In this document: positions 1 to 9,029 of the stretch, piece after piece
How positions within the stretch are numbered: the stretch's first letter is position 1
How the letters are laid out: each line of letters starts with the position of its first letter
Assembly (NCBI GenBank): GCA_022781925.1
Contig: JALESO010000014.1
Location: 1 to 64,000 of the forward strand
Length of the DNA: 64,000 bases
Reading direction: 5' to 3'
Origin: Lachnospiraceae bacterium
GTDB lineage: Bacteria; Bacillota; Clostridia; Lachnospirales; Lachnospiraceae
Notes under the pieces: generated by a model
Seen by the model: the letters and a program-made list of their open reading frames with translations, nothing else
Told to the model about the DNA's origin: nothing
Database searches by the model: none
Position numbers and translations under genes: made by a program

Positions 1-277
1 TGCGCCTCAAGCGACCTACCTGAAGCTGGCGGGCCACGTCATCGCTTCGTTCTGGTCTTGCTTCGGATGGGGTTTACATGGCTACGGCTGTTACCAGCCG
101 CACGGTAGTCTCTTACACTGCCTTTCCACCCTTACCACTGCTCGCAGTGGCGGTATATTTCTGTTGCACTGGCCTGGGAGTCACCTCCACCGGACGTTAT
201 CCGGCATCCTGCCCTGTGAAGCCCGGACTTTCCTCACCTGCGGTCTTTCGACACTTGCAGCCGCGATCATTTGTCTT
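1..277 (-). ncRNA. rnpB: RNase P RNA, 3' part cut by window edge
   Basis: Catalytic RNA of ribonuclease P, which trims the 5' leaders of tRNA and tmRNA precursors. Read on the minus strand, the stretch around 225-240 gives the conserved core GAGGAAAGTCCGGGC, followed by CACAGGGCAG, a CCAGTGCAACAGAAA segment and the GTAAGAGACTACCG segment, in the order expected for a bacterial type-A RNase P RNA. The 3' end lies beyond position 1, so the gene is partial. The 5' end near 277 is inferred from a TACAAT -10 box at 284-289; I see no good -35 box. It lies downstream of the nucleoside kinase in the same orientation. The small plus-strand open frame across it is a shadow. Confidence 0.93.
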
Positions 278-331
278 ACTTGAATTGTATTCTTTTTACT
301 TAAATTATTCTGCTATCTCTGTATACCGTCG

Positions 332-1996
332 TTATACATGAAAACAGCTTCCACCGATAAACTCTCTTAAGATCGAGTTGTGTCCGATATTCTCCCCCGG
401 TACCGGAAGAAAATAATCCAGAAACTTCAGCAGACGTTTTGCCTCCGGATACTCCGGGCAGTCTGGATCGATGGAAAAGAGCAAAGGCTCCGCATATAAT
501 TTTAACACAGATAATTCATAAATCAAGGCCGAATTGAACATTACGTCCGCTTCTTCCTGATATGGGAAGATATTTTTCTCTTCTCCACGCCGCACGGAAC
601 TCCAACGCGCCAGTGTTTCCCTGGCGGAAGTGTTTCTGGTGCGGGCATCCCGTACCATACGGCGGATCAGCCGTCCGTCCGCAGTGGACAGATTGTTGTG
701 ATCGTCTATATTTAACTGTGTCAATGCACTGATATATATCTTATACTTGTTTTCTTTTGGCAGTTCATAGGAAAGTTTTTCATTCAGTCCGTGAATGCCC
801 TCGATCACCAGAACGTCCTCCGCGCCCAGTTTCAGCGGTTTCTGACGATATTCCCGGTGACCGGTCTTGAAATTGAATACCGGAAGGGTCACTTCTTTTC
901 CTGCCAGCAGGTCTGTCATACACTGGTTAAACAGCGCAATATCCAGTGCTTCCAGACATTCAAAGTCATACTCGCCATTTTCATCCAGCGGTGTCTCTTC
1001 CCGGTTGCAATAGAAATCATCCAGAGAGATCGGATGCGGTTTCAGACCATGCGCCGTCATCTGAATGGATAACCGGTGGGAAAATGTCGTTTTTCCGGAA
1101 GAAGAAGGGCCTGCGATCAGCACAAATTTTTTCCTGCGGTCTGCCGCAATGGTCTCTGCGATGTCACCGATCTTCTGCTCCATGTAGGACTCCTGCACCA
1201 GGATCATATCCTGGATCCGGCCGGATGCGATCACATCATTGAGTTCGCCAACGGTACGGATTCCCATGTCAATGCCCCACTGGGCGGAATCATTCAATGT
1301 GTTGAACAGTTTGTCACTGATCTCAAATTCTGCCACTTTCCGCGTATCTTTTCCCGGAAACATCAGCATGAATCCGTTCTGATAGGAAATCAGATCAAAA
1401 TAGCTCAGATAGCCAGTGCCCGGCACCATATAGCCGTAATAATAATCCGGAAATCCCTGCAGTTCGTATACATTCACTCTGGAACTGCGGCGGTAACGCA
1501 TCAGACGGACTTTGTCCATTCTGCCCATCTCACGAAACCGTGCAGATGCATCCTGGGTGCTCATATTGTATTTGACAATCGGAAGATCTGCTTCCACAAA
1601 TGCCTGCATCTTCTCTTTCAGAGCCTGCAGCATCTTCTGATCCGGGACACAGATGGCATCCTTATGACGGAACTCACAGTAATAACCCTGTCCGATGGAA
1701 TGCTGGACAAGAAGTTCCAGATTCGGATACAGCTTCCATGCCGCTGCCTCCATCAGAAGTGTCACACTCCTGCGATAAGTATCTCTGCCTGGTTTTTCGG
1801 CCGTGGTGATAAATTCCAGTTCGCCATCCCGGACAACGGACTGATTCAGTTCCCGGAGATCATTCTGATATTTTACCAGTACGATATCATCCGGTATCTG
1901 TGGCTGATACTCGTCCGCGATCTGCTGAAATGTCGTCTCCAGCGGATATTTCCGCTCTGTTTCCTGTATCGTGATCTTACATGTCTGCTGTTTCAT
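332..1996 (-). CDS. Nucleoside (uridine-kinase-like) kinase with N-terminal TGS-like region
   Basis: Probable cytoplasmic P-loop nucleoside kinase of the uridine kinase/phosphoribulokinase family, 554 residues. The P-loop GPSSSGKTTF lies at about 296-305, followed by LDDFY and the VIEGIHGLNE segment typical of uridine kinases. The first 65 residues resemble a TGS-type domain, and the middle resembles the threonyl-tRNA synthetase second additional domain (GQGYYCEF with a later H). This TGS-plus-kinase fusion is usual in Clostridia and is much longer than stand-alone Udk (about 210 residues). The substrate is inferred from the family. The start overlaps the end of trmK by 20 bp, so translation is probably coupled. 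Confidence 0.85.
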   Translation of the reverse strand: MKQQTCKITIQETERKYPLETTFQQIADEYQPQIPDDIVLVKYQNDLRELNQSVVRDGELEFITTAEKPGRDTYRRSVTLLMEAAAWKLYPNLELLVQHSIGQGYYCEFRHKDAICVPDQKMLQALKEKMQAFVEADLPIVKYNMSTQDASARFREMGRMDKVRLMRYRRSSRVNVYELQGFPDYYYGYMVPGTGYLSYFDLISYQNGFMLMFPGKDTRKVAEFEISDKLFNTLNDSAQWGIDMGIRTVGELNDVIASGRIQDMILVQESYMEQKIGDIAETIAADRRKKFVLIAGPSSSGKTTFSHRLSIQMTAHGLKPHPISLDDFYCNREETPLDENGEYDFECLEALDIALFNQCMTDLLAGKEVTLPVFNFKTGHREYRQKPLKLGAEDVLVIEGIHGLNEKLSYELPKENKYKIYISALTQLNIDDHNNLSTADGRLIRRMVRDARTRNTSARETLARWSSVRRGEEKNIFPYQEEADVMFNSALIYELSVLKLYAEPLLFSIDPDCPEYPEAKRLLKFLDYFLPVPGENIGHNSILREFIGGSCFHV

Positions 1997-2708
1997 ATCT
2001 CTTCAATGCCTCCAGAATCAACTGTCTTTTTTCCTGTACCTGCACCATGCGGACAGTGATCCGCTCATTCTCCGGCTGTGCCGCAAGCTGACGGCAGACC
2101 GTATCCACAGTCCTCAACTCCCGCTGCAGCCATTCCAGCAGCACCGGATGCTTTTTCTGCAATAATACCGGTCCAAAGGCATCTTCCACCTGCACCTGAA
2201 GTGTCTCTTCTCCTCGGTCAGGTGCCGCTCCCTGCACCACTTTCATCATCGGATAATACTTTCCGTCCTCCAGGATCATCTCTTCCTCCAGAATCTGGAA
2301 TCCGTGTGTGCGCAGATAGGTTCGCACCTGCGCAATCTCCGACTGTGGCTGGAGGATCAGTTCTTCCCTGCCGGTAAGTGCATGCGTTCCCTCAGATAAA
2401 ATCTTCATCACCAGGCCGCCACCCATTCCGGCGATCAGTATGGTATCTGCTTCTCCCGGCTGCAACGCGGTCAGTCCATCCGACAGCCGCGTCTCGATCC
2501 GGCCTGAGAGCCCCTGCTGTTTGATATGCGCCGTTGCCTGCTGCAGCGGACCTTTTCCGATATCCATGGCTATGGCAGAAGGAATGACATCCTTCTGACA
2601 CAGATAGATCGGTATGTATCCATGATCCGTTCCGATATCCGCCAGACGATGTCCCTTCGAAACCAGACTGGCCAGTGCAGACAACCGGTTCGATAAACGA
2701 ATCGCCAT
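1977..2708 (-). CDS. trmK: tRNA (adenine(22)-N1)-methyltransferase TrmK
   Basis: SAM-dependent methyltransferase that makes m1A22 in tRNA. The 243-residue protein starts with the family hallmark LSNRLSALASLV. It has the SAM-binding motif DIGTDHGYIP at 25-33, the IAMDIGKGPL acidic loop at 46-55, and GMGGGL at 94-99, then a helical, probably coiled-coil C-terminus, as in B. subtilis TrmK (YqfN). It lies immediately downstream of rpoD, with 1 bp between the stop of rpoD and this start, which is the usual Firmicutes order. Length and motifs are typical. Confidence 0.93.
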   Translation of the reverse strand: MAIRLSNRLSALASLVSKGHRLADIGTDHGYIPIYLCQKDVIPSAIAMDIGKGPLQQATAHIKQQGLSGRIETRLSDGLTALQPGEADTILIAGMGGGLVMKILSEGTHALTGREELILQPQSEIAQVRTYLRTHGFQILEEEMILEDGKYYPMMKVVQGAAPDRGEETLQVQVEDAFGPVLLQKKHPVLLEWLQRELRTVDTVCRQLAAQPENERITVRMVQVQEKRQLILEALKRYETADM

Positions 2709-2709
2709 A

Positions 2710-3843
2710 TTAATCCAGATAATCCTTCAGTTTTCTGCTGCGGCTCGGATGGCGTAATTTCCGCAGTGCTTTTGCCTCGATCTGACGGATACGCTCACGG
2801 GTAACGTTGAACTCTTTTCCAACTTCTTCCAGTGTACGCGCACGGCCGTCATCCAGGCCAAAACGCAGACGCAGAACTTTCTGTTCACGGTCTGTCAGTG
2901 TGCTCAAAACTTCCACCAGCTGCTCTTTTAACAGGGTAAATGCAGCTGCATCCGCCGGAACCGGCACATTATCATCCTGAATAAAGTCACCCAGATGGCT
3001 GTCTTCCTCCTCACCGATCGGAGTCTCCAGGGAAACCGGCTCCTGAGAGATCTTTAAGATCTCACGTACACGGTCTACCGGCATATTCATCTCCTCTGCA
3101 ATCTCTTCCGGAGTGGGTTCACGTCCAAGCTCCTGCAGTAACTGTCTAGACACGCGGATCAGCTTGTTGATGGTCTCTACCATATGCACCGGGATACGGA
3201 TGGTACGGGCCTGATCTGCAATGGCACGGGTGATGGCCTGACGGATCCACCAGGTTGCATAGGTACTGAATTTATATCCTTTTCTGTAATCGAATTTCTC
3301 TACGGCTTTGATCAGACCAAGGTTCCCTTCCTGAATCAGATCCAAGAACAGCATACCTCTTCCCACATAACGTTTTGCGATACTTACTACCAGACGGAGG
3401 TTTGCCTCAGCCAGACGTTTTTTCGCTTCCTGATCGCCAAGTTCCATACGTTTTGCAAGTTCGATCTCCTCCTCTGCGGTCAGCAGCGGAACTTTACCGA
3501 TCTCTTTTAAATACATACGCACCGGATCTTCAATGCTGACACCATCCGGTACGGACAGATCGATCTTCTCTACTTCTACATCATTATCCTCGTCATCGAT
3601 CAGGATGTCGTCATCATCATCCGTAATACGAAGGACATCGACATGGTTTGCCTCCAGGAAATCCAGAATTTTTTCAATCTGCTCCGGACTCAGGGCAAAA
3701 TCTTTGAAATGGTCATTGATTTCCTGATACTCGAGCATATTTTTTTTCTTTTTTGCCAGTGCAAGCAGTTCCTGAAGTTTTGCCTGGAATTTTTCTGCCC
3801 GCTCTGCTCTTTCTCTCATTTTCTGATCGTTTTTCTCTGCCAT
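2710..3843 (-). CDS. rpoD: RNA polymerase primary sigma factor (SigA/RpoD)
   Basis: Housekeeping sigma factor. It has a short acidic region 1.1 (a run of Asp/Glu near residues 75-95), then region 1.2 ([11 protein letters not shown]), region 2 with the core-binding and -10-reading helix ([17 protein letters not shown]), region 3, and region 4 with the -35-reading helix-turn-helix ([20 protein letters not shown]). I chose the ATG at 3843 (MAEKND): it has GGAAGGA with 8 nt spacing, whereas the ATG three codons upstream abuts that same site with no spacing. The product is 377 residues, normal for Clostridia. It lies between dnaG and trmK. Confidence 0.97.
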   Translation of the reverse strand: MAEKNDQKMRERAERAEKFQAKLQELLALAKKKKNMLEYQEINDHFKDFALSPEQIEKILDFLEANHVDVLRITDDDDDILIDDEDNDVEVEKIDLSVPDGVSIEDPVRMYLKEIGKVPLLTAEEEIELAKRMELGDQEAKKRLAEANLRLVVSIAKRYVGRGMLFLDLIQEGNLGLIKAVEKFDYRKGYKFSTYATWWIRQAITRAIADQARTIRIPVHMVETINKLIRVSRQLLQELGREPTPEEIAEEMNMPVDRVREILKISQEPVSLETPIGEEEDSHLGDFIQDDNVPVPADAAAFTLLKEQLVEVLSTLTDREQKVLRLRFGLDDGRARTLEEVGKEFNVTRERIRQIEAKALRKLRHPSRSRKLKDYLD

Positions 3844-3884
3844 CTTGTTCATCCTTCCATGTTTTTAGTCTATATAGTTTGTCC

Positions 3885-5669
3885 TCAGTCAAATGAAATA
3901 TGCATTTTCTGCAACTGCGCCAGCTGCTTCTTGTCTTCGATCAGCCGCTGCAGTCCCGCCAGATCTGTCGGTTCCAGTTTTCTGGAACGCACATCCATGC
4001 TGTTTTTCTTAATCCTGAGGATCGTTTCTTTTAAGGCTTTCTCTTTCTCCTGCCGGGTTTCCACCGGATGCAGACGCGCGTGAAACAACGCCGCTGCCTC
4101 CCGCTGCTGTTCCTCGTCAGTAAACCGGCTGATGATCTGTGCCGGATTGATCTCCCCTGCGGCATGCTGCTCATACAGCACCTCTGCCACATCATGAAAA
4201 ATATCCTCTGTAAAATCATCCGGGCTGATATATCCTTCCGTCAGATCAAACAGACGCTCATCCTCGATCAGCCAGGTCAGAAACAGCCGCTGGGACTGCT
4301 TCATGCCATCTTCTTTCTTCTTTCTGTCGTTGACTCCGCTCTTTAACGGAGTACGCTCCCGTTCTCTGGTGAGCCCTCCCCGGGTTCCCTCGGAACGGAC
4401 CACCGACCGCAGCTGCTCAAAACCGATCTGGTATTTTGCCGCCACAGCCTCAATATAATTCTCCCGTTCCAGTTCTTCCTCAAAGTTCAGGATTTTCTGG
4501 GCAACGGCATAAAAAAACTTTGTCTTGCTCTCCGGATCTGCCAGATCATAGTCCCGCTCCAGCATCCGCACTTCAAACATAAAACTGTTTTCCGCTTCGT
4601 CGATCCGTTTCTGATATTCTTCTGCTCCCAGCGCCTTGATAAATTCATCCGGATCCTTGTACGGCCGCATGTTGATGACTTTCGCCGTCAGTCCGGCTTC
4701 TTTCAGGATCGGAATGGCACGCAGGGCTGCTTTCACTCCGGCACCGTCACTGTCAAAGGTCAGATATACTTCCTTGGTATATCGTTTCAGCAGATTGGCA
4801 TGTCCGGAAGTAAAGGACGTTCCCAGAGATGCCACCGCATTGTCAAATCCCGCCTGATGCAGGGCAATGACATCCATATATCCCTCGCACAATAAAATAT
4901 GCGGTCTGCGGGATGCCCTGGCAAAATTCAGTCCGTACAAATTTCGGCTCTTGTCAAAGATCATGGTCTCCGGTGAGTTCAGATACTTCGGCTCTCCCTC
5001 GCCCATGACACGGCCGCCAAATCCGATGACCCGGTTGTTTGCATCCATGATGGGAAACATCGCCCGGTTCCAAAACTTGTCATAGCCGCCCCGGCGCTCG
5101 TCGATGGTGACCAGACCACTGTCCTTGAGGATATCATCTCCGTATCCCTGTTTTTTCAGATACTGATACAGATCATCACTGTATTTGTTGGAATAGCCCA
5201 GTCCGAAGTGCTGCATGGTCTCTTTGCTGAGCTTACGCTCTTCAAAATATTGCAATGCGTGGGCACCCTGCGGACTGCGCAGCAGCATATAGAAATACTT
5301 CGCCGCTACTTTGTTTATTTCCAGAAGCCTGCTCCGCCGGTCTGCGGCTTCCCGCTGTGCGGCAGACATCTCCTGCTTCGGAAGTTCAATGCCCGCCCGG
5401 TCTGCCAGGCTCTGCATTGCCTCCTGAAATGTAAAATTTTCATATTGCATCATAAAGGTGAAGACGTTCCCGCCTGCGCCGCAGCCGAAACAGTAATACA
5501 TCTGTTTTCCCGGTGAGACAGAAAAGGACGGTGTCTTTTCATTATGGAAAGGACAGAGTCCAAAATACGTGCTTCCCCGTTTCTGAAGGCGCACATAACC
5601 GGAAATGACATCTACCACATCATTTCTGGATCGTACTTCTTCAATCAGTTCATCGGAATAGTAAGCCAT
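3885..5669 (-). CDS. dnaG: DNA primase
   Basis: Makes RNA primers at the replication fork. The N-terminal CHC2 zinc finger is visible (LCPFHNEKTPSF then YYCFGCGAGG, about residues 38-62). The central TOPRIM domain has the catalytic Glu in CEGYMDVIAL and the DSDGAG aspartates. The C-terminal part should hold the helicase-binding region. I chose the ATG at 5669 (MAYYSDEL), because GAAGGAAGGT lies just before it and the upstream ATG at 5684 is part of that ribosome binding site. It has 594 residues, normal length. The rpoD start is 41 bp downstream, giving the classic dnaG-rpoD macromolecular-synthesis pair. Confidence 0.97.
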   Translation of the reverse strand: MAYYSDELIEEVRSRNDVVDVISGYVRLQKRGSTYFGLCPFHNEKTPSFSVSPGKQMYYCFGCGAGGNVFTFMMQYENFTFQEAMQSLADRAGIELPKQEMSAAQREAADRRSRLLEINKVAAKYFYMLLRSPQGAHALQYFEERKLSKETMQHFGLGYSNKYSDDLYQYLKKQGYGDDILKDSGLVTIDERRGGYDKFWNRAMFPIMDANNRVIGFGGRVMGEGEPKYLNSPETMIFDKSRNLYGLNFARASRRPHILLCEGYMDVIALHQAGFDNAVASLGTSFTSGHANLLKRYTKEVYLTFDSDGAGVKAALRAIPILKEAGLTAKVINMRPYKDPDEFIKALGAEEYQKRIDEAENSFMFEVRMLERDYDLADPESKTKFFYAVAQKILNFEEELERENYIEAVAAKYQIGFEQLRSVVRSEGTRGGLTRERERTPLKSGVNDRKKKEDGMKQSQRLFLTWLIEDERLFDLTEGYISPDDFTEDIFHDVAEVLYEQHAAGEINPAQIISRFTDEEQQREAAALFHARLHPVETRQEKEKALKETILRIKKNSMDVRSRKLEPTDLAGLQRLIEDKKQLAQLQKMHISFD

Positions 5670-5724
5670 AATACCTTCCTTCATTCTGTTACACTTTTAT
5701 GGAAACGACAACTTTTTGTGTCGT

Positions 5725-6732
5725 TTAATATACCTGCCAGGATTTTGGCATAAAATACTCGCTGTATTTCGCCAGCGCATACTGATCCGTCATTCCGGCG
5801 ATATAATCACAGACTACCCGGTCGTTTTCCTCGCCAGCCTCCAGCATCTGCAGATAATAGGCCGGCAGCAGGTCAATATGCTTCAGATAATACACAAACA
5901 GACGCTCCAGAAGTTCCTTTGCTTTCGTCTCCTCGCCCTTTGCCACCGGGTTCGTGTAGACGCTCTGGAACATAAACTGCCGCAGTCCCTGCATGGCCTG
6001 TGCCACATCCGCAGACATACAGATCTCATTCTTTTCCCAGCTCTGCTCAATAATGTCATGGATCAGCGTGTTCAGACGCTCCCGGGTGGAAAAGCCAAGC
6101 ACTTCCCGGTATTCAACCGGAATGTCTTCTTCCCGCAGCACCTGTGCCCGGATCGCATCATCAATATCATGATTAATATATGCAATTTTATCAGATAAAC
6201 GCACAATCTTGCCTTCCAGCGTCGATGGCATCAGGCTGGTCTGGTGATTTAAAATGCCATCTCTGACTTCCCAGGTAAGGTTCAGACCTTTTCCTTCTTT
6301 TTCCAGTTTTTCCACAATCCTGACACTCTGCTCATTGTGCCGGAATCCGCCTTCGCACAGTTCATTCAGCATGCCTTCCCCTGCATGACCGAAAGGTGTG
6401 TGTCCCAGATCGTGCCCCAGCGCAATGGCTTCCACCAGAGATTCATTCAGCCGCAGTGCCTTTGCGATGGTCCTCGCATTCTGCGATACTTCCAGGGCGT
6501 GTGTCAGCCGGGTCCGGTAATGGTCTCCCTGGGGGGACAGAAATACCTGCGTCTTGTGTTTCAGCCGCCGGAAGGATTTGCAATGCAGGATCCGATCCCG
6601 GTCACGCTGAAAAACCGGACGAATATCGCATTCCGGTTCTTCTCTGTCCCGCCCTCTTGAATTCTGACTCAATGTGGCATAAGGACTTAAATATGTACGT
6701 TCTGATAATTCCAGCTGTTCACGAATTGTCAT
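5725..6732 (-). CDS. dgt: Deoxyguanosinetriphosphate triphosphohydrolase-like protein
   Basis: HD-domain dNTP triphosphohydrolase, thought to hydrolyse dGTP or other dNTPs to the nucleoside plus tripolyphosphate. Metal-binding HD motifs are clear: HRTRLTHALEV (the text gives YRTRLTHALEV), then ALGHDLGHTPFGHAGE and later LSDKIAYINHDID. The N-terminus has the family's RDRDRILHCKSFRRL segment. At 335 residues it is the short, Clostridia-type form rather than the 500-residue enterobacterial Dgt, so the exact substrate is not certain. It lies just upstream of dnaG with 55 bp between, a very common order in Lachnospiraceae. Confidence 0.9.
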   Translation of the reverse strand: MTIREQLELSERTYLSPYATLSQNSRGRDREEPECDIRPVFQRDRDRILHCKSFRRLKHKTQVFLSPQGDHYRTRLTHALEVSQNARTIAKALRLNESLVEAIALGHDLGHTPFGHAGEGMLNELCEGGFRHNEQSVRIVEKLEKEGKGLNLTWEVRDGILNHQTSLMPSTLEGKIVRLSDKIAYINHDIDDAIRAQVLREEDIPVEYREVLGFSTRERLNTLIHDIIEQSWEKNEICMSADVAQAMQGLRQFMFQSVYTNPVAKGEETKAKELLERLFVYYLKHIDLLPAYYLQMLEAGEENDRVVCDYIAGMTDQYALAKYSEYFMPKSWQVY

Positions 6733-6934
6733 ACGATTGTTATACTCCCTGTATCTTGTTACAAGATTCTATAAAAAATTCATAAAACGAAAAACGTCCT
6801 ACTTTATATATTCCGTATTCTTTTCCTGTTTCCTTTTTTATCTCACAAAAATTTCAAATAAGTTTTTTCTTCCTCAGAACCCACATGTGCAAAAATGCTT
6901 TTACAAAGCTTTCCTTTGCTCTGTTCTGAAAAGC

Positions 6935-7609
6935 TTACACATCTTCGATCTGCCAGTCGATGGGGGCAATTCCATTTTTCTCCAGAAACGCATTTGTCTG
7001 GCTGAAATGCTTACAGCCGAAAAATCCACGGTACGCAGACAGCGGACTCGGATGCGGAGCCTCCAGGATCAGATGTTTCGGATTGTTCAGCATGCTTTTC
7101 TTCATCTGCGCCGGACGTCCCCAGAGCAGGAATACGATCGGTCGGTCCTGTGCATTCACCGCACGGATGACCGCGTCCGTAAACTGTTCCCATCCAATGC
7201 CCCGGTGGGAGTTTGCCTGATGCGCACGTACCGTCAGTACCGTATTCAGCATGAGCACACCCTGCTTCGCCCATTTTACCAGGTATCCGTTATTCGGGAT
7301 CTTGCATCCCAGATCATCATGCAGTTCCTGATAAATATTTACCAATGATGGCGGTACTTCCACATCCGGCTTCACGGAAAAGCAGAGGCCGTGAGCCTGT
7401 CCGTCATTGTGATAAGGATCCTGTCCGAGGATCACGACTTTGACATCTTTTAACGGTGTGAGATGAAACGCGTTGAAGATATCATCCGGATTCGGGAAAA
7501 TCTGTCTCGTCCGGTATTCTTCCAGCACTTTCTTATATAAATCTTTATAGTATGGTTTCTTAAATTCTTCTGCCAATGGCTGCTGCCAGTCATTTGTAAT
7601 TGGTGGCAT
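6935..7609 (-). CDS. ung: Uracil-DNA glycosylase (family 1)
   Basis: Removes uracil from DNA to start base-excision repair. The family-1 water-activating motif GQDPYHNDGQAHG has its catalytic Asp at residue 64, and the second active-site motif with the catalytic His is APHPSPLSAYRGFFG near residue 185. It has 224 residues, the usual length. It is 20 bp downstream of hisF, so it may be read on the same transcript. Downstream (6733-6934) is an AT-rich gap in which a weak hairpin with a T-run near 6892-6910 could serve as terminator. Confidence 0.97.
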   Translation of the reverse strand: MPPITNDWQQPLAEEFKKPYYKDLYKKVLEEYRTRQIFPNPDDIFNAFHLTPLKDVKVVILGQDPYHNDGQAHGLCFSVKPDVEVPPSLVNIYQELHDDLGCKIPNNGYLVKWAKQGVLMLNTVLTVRAHQANSHRGIGWEQFTDAVIRAVNAQDRPIVFLLWGRPAQMKKSMLNNPKHLILEAPHPSPLSAYRGFFGCKHFSQTNAFLEKNGIAPIDWQIEDV

Positions 7610-7629
7610 ACGCTCTCTCCCCCTTTTGT

Positions 7630-8391
7630 TTACCGGCGCACGGATACTCCTTTTTCTGCCAGATAATTTTTCAGATCCATGATCTCCAGTTCTTTATAAT
7701 GGAATAAGGATGCCGCCAACGCCGCATCTGCTTTTCCTTCCGTCAGAGCTTCATAAAAATGCTCTTTTGTGCCTGCACCGCCGGATGCGATCACCGGAAT
7801 GGATACGTTTTCCGCGATCAGACGGGTCAGCTCCAGATCATATCCCGCCTTCGTTCCGTCACAGTCCATACTGGTCAGAAGGATTTCTCCTGCTCCCAGT
7901 TTATCTACGTTCATCGCCCATTCCACGGCATCGATACCCACATCGACTCTGCCGCCGTTTTTATAAATATTCCAGCCGCTGCCATCTTCTCTTCTGCGGG
8001 CATCAATGGCAACCACGACACACTGACTGCCGAATTTGTCCGCCGCATCCGAGATCAGACGTGGGGTATTGATCGCGGAGGAATTGATGGAAATCTTGTC
8101 CGCACCTTCCCGTAGCAATGCACGGAAATCATCTACGGTGCGGATACCGCCGCCCACGGTAAAGGGGATAAATACATTTTCCGCTACTTTCCGTACCATG
8201 TCCACCACGGTATTTCTGGCATCGGAAGAGGCCGTGATATCAAGAAATACCACCTCGTCCGCACCGGCTTTATCATAAGCTGCCGCAATCTCCACCGGAT
8301 CTCCGGCATCTCTCAGATTCACAAAATTGACTCCTTTGACCACGCGGCCATTATTGACATCCAGACATGGAATAATTCGTTTGGTAAACAT
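7630..8391 (-). CDS. hisF: Imidazole glycerol phosphate synthase cyclase subunit HisF
   Basis: TIM-barrel cyclase subunit that joins PRFAR with ammonia from HisH to make imidazole glycerol phosphate and AICAR in histidine synthesis. Catalytic Asp11 is in [14 protein letters not shown], and the second catalytic Asp is in [10 protein letters not shown] (about 130). Phosphate-binding loops GGGIRTVDD and [10 protein letters not shown] are present. At 253 residues it is standard. Its ATG overlaps the hisH stop by one base (TAATG), so the two are translationally coupled. No other his genes lie next to it except hisH. Confidence 0.97.
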   Translation of the reverse strand: MFTKRIIPCLDVNNGRVVKGVNFVNLRDAGDPVEIAAAYDKAGADEVVFLDITASSDARNTVVDMVRKVAENVFIPFTVGGGIRTVDDFRALLREGADKISINSSAINTPRLISDAADKFGSQCVVVAIDARRREDGSGWNIYKNGGRVDVGIDAVEWAMNVDKLGAGEILLTSMDCDGTKAGYDLELTRLIAENVSIPVIASGGAGTKEHFYEALTEGKADAALAASLFHYKELEIMDLKNYLAEKGVSVRR

Positions 8392-9011
8392 TACGCGCGT
8401 CCTCCTTCCACTCCGGCAAAATTTTTCAGGATCTGCAGTCCTACGGTGCTGCTCTTTTCCGGATGGAACTGGCAGGCAAATAAATTGCCCTTTTCCACGG
8501 AAGCATGGATACAGGTACTGTAATCCGTCGTCGCAGTCACGATCTCAGGCTCCTCAGCATGCAGATAATAGGAATGTACAAAGTATACATACGGGTGTTC
8601 TTCCAGCCCCGCAAATAATCTTCCATTATTATGGAAATCCAGGGAATTCCAGCCGATATGTGGAATCTTTAATCCCTCTTTATTCGGAATCCGGCTGATC
8701 TTTCCTTTTAACAGACCAAGTCCCTCTACCCCCGGACTTTCCTCACTGCTCTCAAACAGCAGCTGCAGTCCCAGGCAGATTCCCAGAAACGGTGTCTGTT
8801 TCTCATTCAGCTCCCGGATCACCTTGTCAAGTTCCAGACGTTTCAGGTTCGCCATAGCATCACCGAAGGCTCCCACTCCCGGCAGAATGACTTTATCTGC
8901 ATTCAGGATCGTCTGAAAATCGCGGGTGATGACGCTTTCCTCTCCGATATGCGCCAGCGCTTTTTCCACGCTTTTCAAGTTACCTGCGTCGTAGTCAATA
9001 ATTGCAATCAT
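8391..9011 (-). CDS. hisH: Imidazole glycerol phosphate synthase glutaminase subunit HisH
   Basis: Class-I glutamine amidotransferase that supplies ammonia to HisF. The nucleophile elbow [12 protein letters not shown] has Cys79, and the partner His/Glu are in CQFHPEKSS near residues 180-186. The oxyanion region [10 protein letters not shown] is also present. It has 206 residues, normal for the family. It lies 18 bp downstream of the sensor kinase gene and forms a coupled pair with hisF. The two-component genes, hisHF and ung could share a transcript, but I cannot see the transcript ends. Confidence 0.97.
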   Translation of the reverse strand: MIAIIDYDAGNLKSVEKALAHIGEESVITRDFQTILNADKVILPGVGAFGDAMANLKRLELDKVIRELNEKQTPFLGICLGLQLLFESSEESPGVEGLGLLKGKISRIPNKEGLKIPHIGWNSLDFHNNGRLFAGLEEHPYVYFVHSYYLHAEEPEIVTATTDYSTCIHASVEKGNLFACQFHPEKSSTVGLQILKNFAGVEGGRA

Positions 9012-9029
9012 CTTTTTTACTCTCCTCTT

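Noticed and set aside
78..341. Plus-strand open frame of 87 codons over the start of the window
   Set aside because: It lies antisense to RNase P RNA, whose conserved core is unmistakable.
1076..2059. Long plus-strand frame (327 codons) opposite the nucleoside kinase
   Set aside because: It is antisense to a clear kinase gene; the composition is that of a mirrored frame and it has no known motif or good ribosome binding site.
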